Position numbers and translations under genes: made by a program
Part shown: piece by piece, positions 23,849 to 36,974 of the stretch
Layout of the letters: each line of letters starts with the position of its first letter
Position numbering within the stretch: the stretch's first letter is position 1
Assembly: GCF_902686445.1 (NCBI RefSeq)
Contig: NC_062214.1
Coordinates: 58,315,177 to 58,379,176, forward strand
Length of the DNA stretch: 64,000 nt
Direction of reading: 5' to 3'
Source of the DNA: Sciurus carolinensis
Lineage: Eukaryota > Chordata > Mammalia > Rodentia > Sciuridae
The notes under the pieces: generated by a model
The model's database searches: none
What the model saw: the letters and a program-made list of their open reading frames with translations, nothing else
Told to the model about the DNA's origin: nothing

Positions 23849-25439
23849 GTCACTGATCCACCAATTTAATTCTTTTCCTTTATGTATATGTACTGTCACC
23901 TAACATAAATCCAAGCCATCCACGCTTCATTTAAATGAAGAATAAAAAATTAAACTGCTTTAACAAAAAAAAAAAAAGCAAAACTGAACTGACAGATCTT
24001 CCAAAATACTTTACCTGGACTTCAAACATCTGAGTCAACAGACACAGATACATATGATTATTAACAGCATTTGTATGGGATTTGGACTTACAGAATAATC
24101 TTCCTTTTGGAAATCAATCCAATCCTCAAATGAAGACCATCGCTTGTCTATAGTAAACAAAACAGTATCTTGGCTTTTGCAAACAGGACAGTTATGTAAA
24201 TTCTCAGGCATGTTTAGAATCACCCTATTGATAAGGTTAATTGGGTTTAAGGATTAAATGGCTTTACTAGGGTGAGTTTTGTACATTTGTAGGGTGTTTA
24301 TCCATAAACAAAATTAAACTCAAATAACATAAATCATGAGAAGCAATTTTCCTTGAAAACACTAGGTAAATTTTTTCAAACTTTTCTAGGGAGGTCAGAA
24401 TCTTTAATGTAGTCAAAATCCTGCTTTTAAATTCATTACTGAGATTCATTGTATTCAGGCCATGCCTGTAGCTGCAAGGAGAGTTCATCCCAAATGGAAT
24501 AAGTCAGCTGCTAAGTAATGTCAAATTTCCCTAACACTACCCTGTCAGGAACAGAAGAACACAGGATGTGGTCCCCTAAAGAGTGTAAAGTTAGTTGTTT
24601 TGATGCACTGGGGTCAATGATGGTTCTCCAGCATATGGTTATTAATTAGTGCCCTGCGTTACCAAGAGAACTACCAGTCAGACAGATACTGCAGTAGCCA
24701 AAAAGTCAATTGTCATGAAAGTCTCAGGAACTTGAGTCTTCATTTAGGACCACAGACACAGAGAATCTAATGGTCAAGGTTAGTTCAACCAAAAGTGTTT
24801 TCTGTTTACTACAATCCCCAAAGATGTTCCATACGGCAAGTCTGAGAACGCTTCACACCACATTCTCTGCTACCAGAATGGTTGAAGAAATTAGTGTGCA
24901 TCTGCACAATGTATTAAAACAAAAGGAATAAGGTAGGGCCACACATTTTGTTGAGTAGAAACAACTTGCATAACTATAAAATGCCAATGTTAAAAATTTT
25001 AAACTGCAAAAAGTGTAAGTCTACAATAATATACACACAGAAGCATATGCATATATTTGGTATTAAAAAGATTAGAAATATACACTGCAAGTTGCTTTAG
25101 CAGCATTTCCAATGCTGAAATTGGCATAAAGAAAGAGCATTTCATCTTTTTACCAGGAACTTTTGTATTATTTTATTACGTGTCTGCTTGGGTAACCACA
25201 ACGAAACACCACAGAGAGTGGAGATGACCCACCCTTTGAAACTAAGGTAAAGTCCAAGGTCAAGACAGCCTCCTCTGGGGCCTCTGCACTCTGGGCCTGT
25301 GGTGGAGTGACAGCTCTGATTATCCCTGAATTATCCCTGATTATCCCTGAATCACCATTGGATCACTCTTCCCTTTTCTTGAAGACTATCTCACATTTTC
25401 AACCAAATAGCTCTTTCTTTTTTTTTTCTGTCCCATAGA
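23849..25439. other. unique sequence containing a candidate exon
   Basis: No repeat family recognised. It includes an AATAAA (23941-23946) followed 18 bases later by A13 (23965-23977), a small tandem repeat of a Pu/Py 11-mer at about 25317-25353, and the candidate exon listed separately. Confidence 0.45.
24092..24224 (-). other. candidate protein-coding exon (unidentified)
   Basis: On the minus strand a 133-base segment is open throughout. It is bounded by AG (…TTATCAATAG, 24225-24230) and a canonical donor GTAAGT (24086-24091). After one base completing a previous codon, it encodes 44 residues containing a CPVC pair and the acidic/aromatic stretch RWSSFEDWIDFQKEDYS. The polypyrimidine tract is weak. 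The sequence is not in any repeat I recognise, and the codon content looks protein-like (five Asp, two Trp, one CxxC). I do not recognise the protein. It could be an exon of an unknown flanking gene, a pseudogene fragment, or chance. Confidence 0.35.
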
Positions 25440-26173
25440 ATTTGAGGAATTCAAGAGCCTTTCTTCAATTAGCCCTTTTTCCTCTACCCCCTTCAGTTCA
25501 CACTTGCAGGATTTTGCTCATACATTCCCATAATCTCTTTATCAGGTGACAGTCCACCTACTTCTTTGATGTTTCCTTCAGAACAGGCTTCCTCATGTTT
25601 CACAATATGAGCAGGATAAGAATCTACCGAATCTTTGAACTCTGGTTCCTTTGGCTGAACCACTCCTTTGTTGCTCTCTCTCCGACCTCTCACATTTTAC
25701 TCTAAGCCTTCAGGAGGCACCAAGCCATACCTTCAACGTTTTTCTTGGAAATCTCCTCAACCAATTATCCAGTTTCATCACTTGAAAGTTCTACCTCCCC
25801 CAGTTCAGCCAAGTTATTGGTCCCTTTACAGCAAAGATCACCTCCCCTCCAGTTTCCAGTAACTTGTTCCATCTGCGACCCCACAAGAATGGCATTTAAA
25901 GTCTGTCTTTCTGCTGACACTCTGCCCATGGTGATATACCATTCTCTACAAAAATGGAGTTTTTCTCCATAGTTGTCCCTTTTGTTTCTGAGCCCTCCCA
26001 GAATCACCTGTGGTGTTCACATTTCTACCAACAGTCCCTTCATAACAAACTAGGCTTTTTTTTTTAGCAGTTACTTCAAATCTCCTCCATTCTCCTTCCA
26101 TTACCCAGTTTCAAAGTTGCTTCCACATTTTTGGTAATTTTACAATGGCACCCCACTTCTCAGTACCAAAATC
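25440..26173 (-). repeat. MaLR internal region, minus strand
   Basis: Read on the minus strand it begins right after the LTR with a block GGTACTGAGAAGTGGGGTGC. It continues with AAACTGGGTAATGG and a later GTGATTCTGGGAGGGCTCAG, all landmarks of MaLR internal sequence next to the 5' LTR. MaLR internals are non-autonomous, and no gag-, pol- or env-like frame is present. The far end near 25440 fades out and no second LTR is seen. Confidence 0.7.
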
Positions 26174-26527
26174 TGTTTTGGTCTTCTCAACAACCGAAAT
26201 AAAATACCAGAGAATAGCTGGCTTCAACATCAGAAATTCATTTTCTCACAGACCTGGAGGATCGGTCTGGCAGTTTGTTTCTGTTGAAATCTCTCTTCCT
26301 GCCTTTTTGCTATGTACTCATTTGGGTTTTCTTCAGTGTCTGTGTCAGATGGTAGCAGCAGTGATGGGGGAATCTCTTCTTCTCATAAGGCCCCAATCCT
26401 ATAGGATTAGGGCCCCACCCCTTATAACCTCATTTAACTTTTATTACCTCCTAAAGATCCTCTCTCCAAATATACTAACATTGTGGGTTAGGGTTATTTT
26501 GGAGGGACACAATTCATTCCATAGCCA
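26174..26527 (-). repeat. MaLR/MLT1-like LTR, 5' LTR of the internal remnant
   Basis: Starts TGTTTTGGTCTTCTC and ends near CATTCCATAGCCA on the plus strand, matching a reversed LTR. Internal blocks TTTTCTCACAGACCTGGAGG, AATCTCTTCTTCTCATAAGG and GGAGGGACACAATTCATTCC are clear. It is joined without gap to the MaLR internal sequence to its left. The 143-codon plus frame over it is antisense chance. Confidence 0.8.
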
Positions 26528-26996
26528 CGTTTCTTTAGAGACAGTTTTAGGAGCCTGCTTAGTTATTTCCATATAACTCCTTCCAAACAGAACTTTGATT
26601 TTGTTCGGGTGTTTACCCATCCCATGCTTACCTCCAGGTGCTTCAAGGGGAGTTCATTCATTTTCCTTGCTGTCAATTAACTTAAGAACAAGGTTAATAC
26701 CAAGTTCTGTCCTTGAGATAGGTGACAGTCTATTGGTAGATTCTGGAACAACTCCTCACCTAGGAAGGAGCTCTAGGAAGAGATGGCCGTTTCCCTCCTT
26801 AAGGAGACTACCATTCTATACTGAAGCCTGAACCAGCCGCTGTCCTCACACTACCAGTCTGAGTATTAAATCAACAATGACTGTGGTAAAGAAGTAGCTG
26901 GAAAAGATCTGGACCCTGGATGCCACCAAGTCACAAATCAACCAATCCCAGAGTCATCCTAACAGGCCTCAGTAGCATGAAATAAGATTTCTTGAG
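26528..26996. other. unassigned sequence
   Basis: No feature recognised. Confidence 0.4.
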
Positions 26997-27072
26997 CTAA
27001 GAGTCATCTCAGTGGTGCAGCACTTGTCTGGCCTTGAGTTGGATTCCCAGTGTTGCAAAAAAAAAAACCCAA
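26997..27072 (+). mobile_element. ID-type SINE
   Basis: TCTCAGTGGTGCAGCACTTGTCTGGC, GTTGGATTCCCAGTGTTGC and an A11 tail: a diverged tRNA-derived ID element with its A-box, B-box and oligo(A). Confidence 0.75.
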
Positions 27073-27770
27073 AAATTATTGTTCAAATCATTTAAGTCAG
27101 AGTGAATGCTGTGTGCAGCCAAAGCTGTCATACATCATGTAATTTCTTATAAACATTTAAAGACTTTTAAAAATCACTGTCTTAGAAATTTATAATCTAC
27201 ATTAATTATATTTAAGAATCTGAAGCATCCTATGGTTTAAAAACAAAATTCTATTGTATTGGAACTAGAGCTCCCCAAATTTCCCTGATCATATAATACT
27301 TTTATTTTCCCTATAATTAGTCCTATTATCCACAACAGAGGACGGTTGTTGAAAGACACCCTGCCCCAAGGCAGAACTGGAATAAACTTAGCAATATGGG
27401 CAAATGACAACATCTGAGCTGAAGGAGAAAAAACAAAACGTAAAACATTCCCTAGAGGAGGGGTTGTTGGAGGAACTGTTAAAGTCTCAAATATCCAATA
27501 TCATTTTTCTTTTGCAATACTGTCCTACGGTTTAGTTATCAACACAAAATCCTTTCATCCCAAGTCTTTACTAAAACCTGCTGTGGGAACAGGCACCGGT
27601 GAACACCAGGAGTGAAGGAGCCACATTTCCCACCAGACTGGGAGTCGCATCTACTTCGATCTGAAGACACTGAATACAAAAGTCAGAAGATTTGCAGACT
27701 TTCAAGATGCTATTAAAAACTTTTAAAAGCTTTCTAGACATCATTTTGGTAAAAGGATGATAGCTGGGGT
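27073..27770. other. unassigned sequence
   Basis: No feature recognised. Confidence 0.4.
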
Positions 27771-28136
27771 TGCTAGAGTTTGAATGAATGCTCCCATAGG
27801 TCTGTGTATAAAAGCTTGGTCCTCAGGGTGGCAGTCTCAGAAGGTGCTATGGACCTTTAAGAGGTGGGTCTTACAGGAAGTCCTTAGGAGTTGGGGACCT
27901 GCCCTCAAAGGGGGTGTGGGACCCTGTCCCTCTTCTCACTCTGTTTCCTGGCTTGTGATGTGAACAATCATACTCACATACCCTCCCACTGCGATATGCC
28001 TCCCTGACCACAGGCTCAACCAGTGGGGATGCCTGACCTTGAACTTGAACCTCCAAACAGCTGAACGAACTTTTTTCTCTTTTAAGTTAATTGCCTCAGG
28101 TATTTCTTTGTAGTAACACAAAGTTGACTGATAGAG
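27771..28136 (+). repeat. MaLR-type LTR
   Basis: TGCTAGAGTTTGAATGAATGC start, TTTAAGAGGTGGGTCTTACAGG block, CCAAACAGCTGAACGAAC block and a TTGACTGATAGA end follow the layout of the LTR at 31954-32307. Solo, non-coding. Confidence 0.7.
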
Positions 28137-28269
28137 AGGCTTTTCATATCCTAATTCCCATGAACTAAGCAATGTTAAATATGTATTAAGTAAAAATAAA
28201 AACTAACAAACTACTATAAAATACAAAAATGCCACCACCAAAATAGACATCTCTGCATGAACTCACCTG

Positions 28270-28600
28270 CAAGAGTCCAAAGGGCACATGAGTATATATG
28301 TGCCTACTTTAGTCCCAAATGCCCACAAGCATATTCAACCAGTCAGAACTCCAAACCACCCTCCCCACATGGCCCTCACCATGGTACTTTTCAATCAGCA
28401 GTTCTCATCACTGTGATTCTACAAGTATTTGTGGAGTTATGATTAACACTTATCTTTCCTATTAATCTATAAAATTCACAAGGACAAAGACCTTATCTAT
28501 TTCTACATACACAATCCATTGCCAGTACCCATACAGTGCCCAGTTGATAGCAAGCAGTCAATAAACACATGGTGAAAAAAATGAAAACATGAGTAAATGA
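28270..28600 (+). mobile_element. LINE-2 3' region
   Basis: Ends with ATTCACAAGGACAAAGACCTTATC, ACAGTGCCCAGTTGATAGC and a CAATAAACACATGGTGAA terminus: the L2 3' end order. Confidence 0.55.
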
Positions 28601-30689
28601 GGCATTGAGAAACCCTTGTAGATCAATTGAAGAGATCTTTACTTAGAAACTATATTTATTTTTAGTAGCTGTAATAAAAGAATAAATTTATGCTCATCAT
28701 AAAATAATGTCTATAAGTGGAAGAGAACATTCAAAGACAGTATATTTGTATCAGGTTCTGCAGAAAGACCTAAATGACAAGTTGTAGAAATATATATCGT
28801 TCCTTGTATATGTCTTTTACCTAAGATTTTGCTAGCTCATTCCTTTTGTGTCTTGTGTGATGGGGTGAGGACCATGATTCAATCACCAGAATGTAAACTT
28901 TCAGACTCTGCCCCTCCCATTGGAAATCTGCCTGTTGTGTGCCTGAATACTATCATATCTTCCCCCACATTAACTATTCAACCTGGAATCCAGAATTCAG
29001 TCCTTGATTTGTCTTGTCTTTTGGGTATCATCAAGGTTATCATAGGTTAATTAGTGGTAAAACTGGTCTGTGAATCAGGACGTCAAGTTTTCCAATACAT
29101 AGAGACACAGACACAATTTCCAGAATGTTCTGCTTCTAAAACCATAATCACAGAAATCCAAAATACATCAAATTGAATGATATTCTGAATCAGATACTGA
29201 AGGCAATTTGATGATCTGTCAGGACACATAGGGAACAAAAGAAAAACATGGGAGAAAAGATCCCAAGACTACCAACAAGTAGACACTGGATTCCATTTGT
29301 ATGTATCACACCTTCTTGGCAAATGCTGAAGCGTAGACCCAGACAGCTTGATGAATGAGTAGGATCATGGAGACACTGAGAAAGATGATTAAGGGAATAG
29401 AATAATTGATGTATGAGGAGAGAGGTTTTAGAGAAATCTAATTATGAAGAGATCCAGCCCAATGATGAGTTTGCTGAGAAAGTGCAGATGTACTTCTGAT
29501 CTGCACTCATAAGCAAACTCCAGAGCAGGATAAGAACTAAATATGTCCTTCCAACAGGATGTGAGTAGGAGTGAAAGGAAGAAATAAAAAATAGGAAAGT
29601 CAAGAGCCAGTATCAGGACAGACTTCCCCACAGGAGAGAATGTGTAAGTCCAAAAGATCCTACTCCATGCCTGGCAGTCTCCTTCAGGGATAGAGAACTT
29701 GGAAGCTGACCCCAGTTACTCTCTGCAAGGCCTCCCTGTTGGTCTCATGGGCTGGTCAGAAAGCCTCCATTATTTCTAATTATTGTGACTATTTAATATA
29801 AACAGTTTTTGTGTTTCTGATAGAAGTATGATCAGGATAAACATAAAATATTCCAAAATAAAAGCCTGTGAAATCTGGCTAAAACTGACTTACACCATGG
29901 GAAAACTGAAAGTGCTTCTGACACCATTCCTTACCCACTGGTCCTCCCCACTGTGCTAAGAAACAGGATTTCTTATTCAGAAGTCCAGCTCATCTCTGCA
30001 CATTGTCAGGAGAGACCCATGAATTCAGCCTTGTACTCTGTGTCTGCTTGTGAGCCTCAAGCACCCCAAGTTTGGCATTAAGCAAAAGCTACTCAGAATG
30101 GAGAGGAAGTGTCATCTCAAGTGGGCTACAGTGTCAAGATCAGAAAAAGAGATAAGTAGCCCAGAATGCCACCTTCTCATTTGAAAAAAAAAGCTAAAGG
30201 GGCTCTAGTGCATCATTCTGATCTTCAGTGAAATGAAAAAGTCTTACCTAAATGACTACATTCTCCCATTTCTATAATCATATTCTTTGGCTTCCATTTC
30301 CATGCTTGCACTCTATCAAGTCATTAGTTTTTCATCTGGTCATTTCCTCTCTTGGAAAAGGAACGTTTTGGAGAAGCTGAACAATAATAAGGGACAAAGT
30401 CAACTTCCTCTCAGTGACATCTCTAAATAGTCAGAAAAAGTAGTCCTGTCTGGGATGAAAAGAGGTCCTGAAGATTCCTTCAATACCCATCACACCAGCT
30501 GGGTATTACTAATAAGCCAAGATGACATTATTTCTGCTTTCACAATTATTTGTCTTTAGTATTAGATTTAAGATTAAAAATATTTTAACTAAAGAAAATA
30601 TGAAGAATATTAAGTACAAAATCTAGTTTTTGTACTTATCATGCTAGCATCCAATAGACAGATGAATTGAGTAAATCTATAATAATGGA
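28601..30689. other. mostly unassigned sequence
   Basis: No gene found. No repeat family could be named with confidence. Confidence 0.4.
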
Positions 30690-31170
30690 CAATTGCGAAA
30701 CAAGATTTTATATACATATATATACATGTGTGTATGTATATAATTGATCATACTATACATGCACTTTTATAACCTGCATCTACATTTTCATTTAATAATA
30801 TATTTTTAGCATTGTCCTATGCATTGTAAATATTTTCCTAAAATCTAATTTTAATAACTACATTGTTTGGCATTGTGTACCTATCATTATTTACTTCATC
30901 AGAACTCTGTGATTCAGTTTTTAATTGATTTATAATATTCTGATATTACAAACAATGTTGTCACAGATATCTGTGTACATAAATTTCTGATCATTTCTTT
31001 AGGAAGATTGCAAATCCTAGGACAAAGGAAATAAATACTTCTGTGGCTTTTGATTCACATGGATTTTGATGTATAAACAAATCTATTTAACCAAACCCTC
31101 ACCAAAACTCAGGTCATTGTTTTGTTAGAATGGCTCATGTGGTAAAGTCTATGACAGTATACACACACAT
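30690..31170 (-). mobile_element. old LINE-1-type 3' fragment, minus strand
   Basis: Blocks such as TACATTGTTTGGCATTGTG, ATTACAAACAATGTTGTCAC and GATCATTTCTTTAGGAAGAT follow the antisense L1 ORF2 C-terminal region. Also holds a small TATA/TGTA patch (30712-30740). Confidence 0.5.
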
Positions 31171-31242
31171 ATGTGCCTACTGTATTATTGTTTTGATTTT
31201 TAAATTAAATTAAATATATTTAATTATAAATACTTCATGATA

Positions 31243-31345
31243 GGACCAGGGTTGTAGTTCAGTGATAGAACACTTGCCTAGCATGTGTGAGGTACTGGAT
31301 TCAACCCTCAGCACCACATAAAAATAAATAAATAACTAAAATCTT
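31243..31345 (+). mobile_element. ID-type SINE
   Basis: CAGGGTTGTAGTTCAGTGATAG, ACTTGCCTAGCATGTGTGAGG, GGATTCAACCCTCAGCACCAC then an AAATAAAT tail. The tRNA-like internal promoter boxes are well kept. Confidence 0.9.
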
Positions 31346-31953
31346 TTTAAAAAGTGTTACAAAAAAGGGAAAATTTTTAAAATGCTTCATAATATATCAT
31401 TGTTTAAAAGAATTTCATTACATATTTATAAATTACAAATCAATAATATTTATATTTTATTATAAATAAAATTACTTCCCCAATATTAGGTCATAATAGA
31501 GGTAAGAGTCCTTGACATTTGTAAACTTTAAAGGTAACAGAAAAATGTATAGCAGAGGTAAAGTGATCTTTCAGAAAGAATGGGCTCTGACTTAACAATA
31601 GTTGAATATGAATTGATTAAATGTAATAATAAATCTAGAAAAAGATTGGTCACATTGGAATTACAGAAAAATTGTGGAAGCAAACACTGAAAAATTCCTC
31701 TATAATCCCTATGCAAATTGCCCTAGGGCAATCCCAGACCAAGGATGAAGCCTATTTAGTCACGGGATGGCTACATCTCCATTGTGGAGATGGTTACCAG
31801 GTCAGGTATTCACCATTTTTTTTATAATTTGAAGTGACGTCCCTTTTCTCCAATATTATTTTCTAATTGATTATTTTTGCTAAATGAGAATGCAATCCAT
31901 AACCATATATTCAACTGATAACTCACAACATAACTAAACTAAATCTCAACAGC
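31346..31953. other. unassigned AT-rich sequence
   Basis: No feature recognised. Confidence 0.4.
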
Positions 31954-32307
31954 TGCTGTAGTTCAAATCTTGAATGACCCCCCAAGAGTCTGTGCATTGA
32001 TTATTTAGTCCTCTATGTGGTGCTATTGGGAGATGGTGGGATATTTGAGAGGTGCGGTCCAGGAGATAGGTGGTCTTTAGGTCGCTCCCCTGTCCTTTTG
32101 CCCCTTGGAGATGGAGGTAAGCAGTTCGGCTCGACCATACACTCCCCATCTTGATGTGCCATCTTACCACAGGCACATCTTACCCAAAACAAAAGGAGCA
32201 ACCAATCATGGACTGGAAATTTCAAAACTGTGAGCTAAAATAATGTTTTTTTCTTTATAATTTAATAATGTCAGGTATTTTGTGATAGGGAGAGAACACT
32301 AATAATA
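31954..32307 (+). repeat. MaLR-type LTR
   Basis: Starts TGCTGTAGTTCAAATC. It contains GGTGCTATTGGGAGATGGTG, CCAATCATGGACTGGAAATTTC and AAACTGTGAGCTAAAATAATG, and ends near ACACTAATAATA. The order of blocks is that of a rodent/squirrel MaLR LTR. Solo. Confidence 0.7.
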
Positions 32308-32329
32308 GCTTATTCAGAAAAAAATGTAT

Positions 32330-33260
32330 ATTCTATATTTTCCAGGTGGATTAATAGTATTACCCATAAATGGTTGTCTTTTCCTTCTCATTTCTAATAA
32401 CTTTAACTCCCTCATTTATAAGGGTAGAATTTCATTTTCAGTGTTCAACTTCAGAGTTGGAATAGGAACTTACATACAAAGTAAATTTCTGTGAGTAATG
32501 CATGTATGTATGAAAAAGATATGTAATTTCTATATTTTGAGCAGAAAAGTCTGTACATAATTTTTATTTTAACCATGTTAATTGTATTCTTTTGATCTTC
32601 TTTTTTATTTCATGTCTATTAGATCCAATGCATTTTAAGATAGGTCTATTGAAATAGCCATTAGCTAAGTTTTACTTATGTTGCAGCTACGTTATAGAGT
32701 GCAGAAATTTTAAGTTATTATTTTTCTTGATGGGTTCTTATTTTCAATATAAATTATTCCTTGCCCACTTTAACTTTTTGCCTTGATTTCTACTTTATTA
32801 CTATAATATTACTGTCACTTCATCTCTCTTGTGTGTGGGTGAGACTGCTGTTGCTGCAATTGCTATTACTGCAATCATCATTAGAATTTCCTTGTCTACC
32901 TGTTTACATGTCTAGATTTCTGATATTAGTTTGATTTTGGAATATCTTCTATTAAATATCATGTAGCTGGTTTTTGAAAAACAGTCTCTGTTGCAATTGT
33001 TGAGTTTAACCAATTCATATTTACAATGTTATGTTTAGATTTCTGGCACCTTATTTTGTGTTTTTCATTTCTAGTGCATTCTATTTATGTATTTTTATTT
33101 TCATTCCTGTTTTTTGATCAATTAAATTTCTTTGCTTCATTTTTTCATTCTGCTGATTAAAAAGTAGTCTTTTTCCCCTATTTTCCAGTGATTATCTTGA
33201 ATTTGAAGTACACATAATGAAATCCTAACAATGTATTCAGTTAGAATTTTACTTATAGAA
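32330..33260 (-). mobile_element. possible old LINE-1 endonuclease/ORF2 5' region, minus strand
   Basis: AT-rich with GTTTAACCAATTCATATTTACAATG-like and TGTCTACCTGTTTACATG blocks resembling the antisense L1 region between ORF1 and ORF2. Heavily decayed. Confidence 0.35.
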
Positions 33261-35750
33261 ATACTTTTTTCTTTTCAATTTTTATTTGTGCATTTGTTTT
33301 CCATAGAGGTAAAGGACAAAGAGTTGAACACAGAAGTTGACTAAAAACTTATGTTTTCTTTGTTTCTTTATTACCCAAAAGATACTTGCATTTTTGAGTG
33401 ACATAAATGAATGAATGGTTACACATTCAGATAAAATTCACACTTACATAGTAAACATCAAAATAGTGCCACCCTTCTCTCTATAGTCAAGTCTTCCTCC
33501 CCAAAATCAAACTCTTCAAGTATTTTTGTTATCTATTCTAGTATTTATCTCCATGCTACAAATAAAATTTTAATATTGCTACACTTCTTTGCTTAACATA
33601 TGTAGAAGTGACTATAGGCTTCTTTGTTTTGGTGGATGATTCTGAATTGGCTTCCCAAAATCTACAGATATAACCTTTGTTTCTTGACTTCTTCACCTAT
33701 GAAGGATGAAAAATTAGAATGTCTTTCTATACCCCCTCAAACCTAGGTGTGCTCACAGGACACATTTGTGACCAATAAAATATAGGCAGCAATCTCTAGG
33801 GAGTTTATTGATTCCTAAAGAAAAAGACAAACTCACACTAGTAGGAAGCAGTTCATCCCACACCCTTCATCCACCTACCTATCTGAAACTTAGAGGCAGC
33901 ACATGATGGCACAGCAGCCACACATCAAGGATGGTGCAGTTCGGGAGAAGGAGAAGAAAAGCACCCTTATCCCTGCTGACACAGCTCACCATTCTACCAG
34001 ACCCAGGATTGCTGACCCAGGATTCCTGAGGTCACTGTAGTAAGATCTTCTGCCATTCATAATGGCTGCATATCTTTCACTTTCTACTTAAGAAGGATCG
34101 ATTATTTATTTCTAAAAACAGTCTCTGACCTTCTTATCAATTATTGACTTCTAACTGCATTAATCATTTTTTTTCTTTATTCAGGGTTATCATTGCAAGT
34201 CTTTGCATTTAAGTCATGAATAAACTTTTCTGGTATGTTTATTCTGTCCCTAGTCTATAAATTTCACTTAAAAGAAGAATTCATTTTTCTCAACTTTTTT
34301 CTTCTTTGGTTATCTTCCTTTTTAGCTCGTTCTGTTGTTTTAGTGTATCTTTGTTTTCTTGGGTCATTGAATTCATGATCACTTTAAGTTACAAAGCAGT
34401 TGTGGGAAGTTTCCATTGTTTCTTGAGTAGCATTTTCCTCTAGCTTAGATTTTTCACTTGCCTTTTGTGTACCTGCCTGCTGATATTTTTTAAAGGGGTT
34501 CATATACCCAAGTCACTTTCTATATTAACTAGGATAATCCTTTCTATGTATTTTACTCACTTTACATAAAAATGGTTCAATAATCCATTCATCCACCCCC
34601 ACAAGATTTGACACCAGATTAGCTTCCCCTCAAATGTTCAGCTGGAAGCATGTTTTTTTTTTTTTTTTTTCTTTTAAGTTACATGTGATTTTACCCAGCC
34701 TGAGTAAGTCACTTTCATGTAGTTGTAGAAAAAGAAGGAATAGCCCAGGTGGGATGGAGTTGGTTTTGGTGTATCCCGTTAGTTAGAATTACCCACTTTT
34801 TAGAAAGCCAACCCAAGACAAGACCATAACAAACAAACTAAAGAACAATATTAAAAAATTATACATGTTTGTGTTATTGCTTCACATTTCAATAATTGGG
34901 GTTTTAAAAATATATACCAATTTGAAATCACATATTTTCCTTATTATTTACTTTTCTACTATATGAATGCTTATGTTTACTTAAAAATAAGGCTAAAGTG
35001 GCAATTACTGATAATTAATAGTTCTAAACAAATATATGTGATAATAAAATGAAGTGACATTTCATAATATTTCTTTCTGTTCTCTGATAGAAATCTTTCC
35101 AACTCTCTTTTGGATATTACAGTTATACTATATGTGAATTGTACTACAATGATGTACACTCTTAAGATACATAATATAAGACTTTTTAAAAGAAAATATG
35201 AGAGAATTAATTAAACACATATTACCTATATGTAATTTAAAAATAACAATAGCAAAGTTTCAATTTATGATACAGTAGGATAATTTTAATATATTTACTT
35301 ATGCACCACTGAAGACATCCTTCTTTTCTTTTGTATTAGGGACAAACTGAATATGGTCAAAAGCAAAATCCACTTTGTCTTAGAACTCTGCTCTCATGGA
35401 GGTTTTATCACTGATCTTTGGTGTTTGGCTCACATGTGCTGTCATGTGATGTATATCCTTGCCTTGAAAGCATTTGAGCATGGAACACTTAATACATTAT
35501 TTACTTGCAACAGCAGTCTTTTAGATATGAAAAAATTAGTTTGCATTCAAAAATGTTCATTCGCTTTGTATGTACTGTCTTGTTGTATTAAACTAGTTAG
35601 TTCACTGTCCAACAGGTTCTTTTTATTTTAAAAAATATATGTAAGTTCTACATGTCTAAAATGGCTATGACTTTAAACACTCCAAAATGAAACCTCTCTC
35701 AGGGAAAGTGGTTTTAAAGCACAAAAATAATCTCAACTCATGAAATTAAA
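33261..35750. other. mostly unassigned sequence
   Basis: Contains an isolated T18 tract (34653-34670). It could be the reversed tail of a retroposed sequence, but no AATAAA partner is seen nearby. No gene recognised. Confidence 0.4.
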
Positions 35751-36194
35751 GTTTAGTCAGCTTTTGCATCACTATGACCCAAATACCTGATAAGAACAAC
35801 TTAGAGAAGGGAAGATTTATTTTAGTTCAAGTGTTAGAAGATTCAGTCTATAGATGGCTGACTCCATTGCTCTGGGCACAAGGTGAGGCAGAACATCACA
35901 GAGGAAGGTCCCAGTAGAGGAAAGCTGCTCAGCTCAGGGTAGAGTTAGGAAGCAGAGAGAGAGAGAGAAGGGGAGAAAGAGACCACAGGGAAGATGTACC
36001 CTTCCAGAGGATAGCCCCAGTGACACCCTCCAGCCATATCTCACCTACCTACAGTTACCACCCAGTCAGTACATTCAAACTAGGATGGACCAATTAGGTT
36101 ACAGCTCCAATCCGATCAATCCAATCATTTCACCTCTGAATATTCCTGCATTAATAGGAGCTTTAGGGGAATAACTCAGATCTAAACCATAACA
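35751..36194 (-). repeat. solo MaLR-type LTR, minus strand
   Basis: Contains AGCTTTTGCATCACTATGACC, GACTCCATTGCTCTGGGCAC, AAGCAGAGAGAGAGAGAGAAG, TTACCACCCAGTCAG and CCAATCATTTCACCTCTGAA. It ends AACCATAACA. It is the same family and orientation as 2355-2772, retaining a central GA-rich part. Confidence 0.8.
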
Positions 36195-36293
36195 AATTCC
36201 AAATAAATAACTGTTTTATTGAAGATATTGATAAAATCTCCTTTAGTTTGACTGAACTTTCATATTGAAATTTTTTAAATTCTGAAGCAGTCC

Positions 36294-36332
<39 letters not shown>

Positions 36333-36974
36333 ATACTAGTGCCATGACCTAAAACAATTCAAGTTCAGTTCTTTCATTCTTCACACAGATCTGTAATGTC
36401 CTTTCAAACAGCTTTGGTGAAACAGCATAACCTGTTCTGGTCCCCAATGTATTTCCAAGTTGGAGACGGAGATTTTTATTGTCTCATCTTGGAACATATT
36501 TTATAGCAGCACAACATTTTAGTATGTTTCCCACAACCAGGAATGAGGTGTCAAGATGTACCATCTTACAGACATGTGTCTGAGAAGTTATCTCCCTCCT
36601 CTTCTATAAAGTTAAATGTTCTTAGTTGCTTCTTCATCTTTTGAAAAAGCTTAAAAGTGAAGAAACTTTAACTTAGAAAGCTATAATACCATAGGCAAAG
36701 AACTTGGGCCCCTTTTTAGCAGTGTTTTGTACAAGGTGTGTGGAGGCAGGGGGACCACTAGCGGGCAAAAATCTTTTCACTTTCTTTAGTAAAAAGTTTG
36801 TAGAAGCAATAGAATTTTTCCAAAATTTACGTTAGAGCTGTCTGCTAAAATTATGCAGGTGGGTGAGCAAGATCTAGTTTGCATTTGGACAAAATTATCA
36901 ACAATCTTCAGTTATGTTTTCTGTGGCTTCATTAAAATCTTCATAGAAATCAAGAAGATAATTTTGAAACTTCA
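36195..36974. other. unassigned sequence with an ATT microsatellite
   Basis: The only recognised item is the ATT array at 36295-36331. The poly-Asn open frame across it is translation of the repeat. Confidence 0.4.
36295..36331. repeat. (ATT)n microsatellite
   Basis: About 12 uninterrupted ATT units. Confidence 0.95.

Noticed and set aside
23849..23977. A possible 3' transduction on the older L1 (AATAAA at 23941 and A13 at 23965 after the L1 tail)
   Set aside because: The sequence after A13 (GCAAAACTGAAC) does not match the DNA before the L1 start at 18471. The only candidate duplication (AAAAATTATTT) lies before this segment, so it is more likely ordinary flanking DNA.
26145..26576. 143-codon plus-strand frame
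   Set aside because: It lies antisense to a MaLR LTR and has no conserved domain.
34653..34670. T18 tract as the tail of a processed pseudogene
   Set aside because: No AATAAA in the expected position on the minus strand and no recognisable source sequence.
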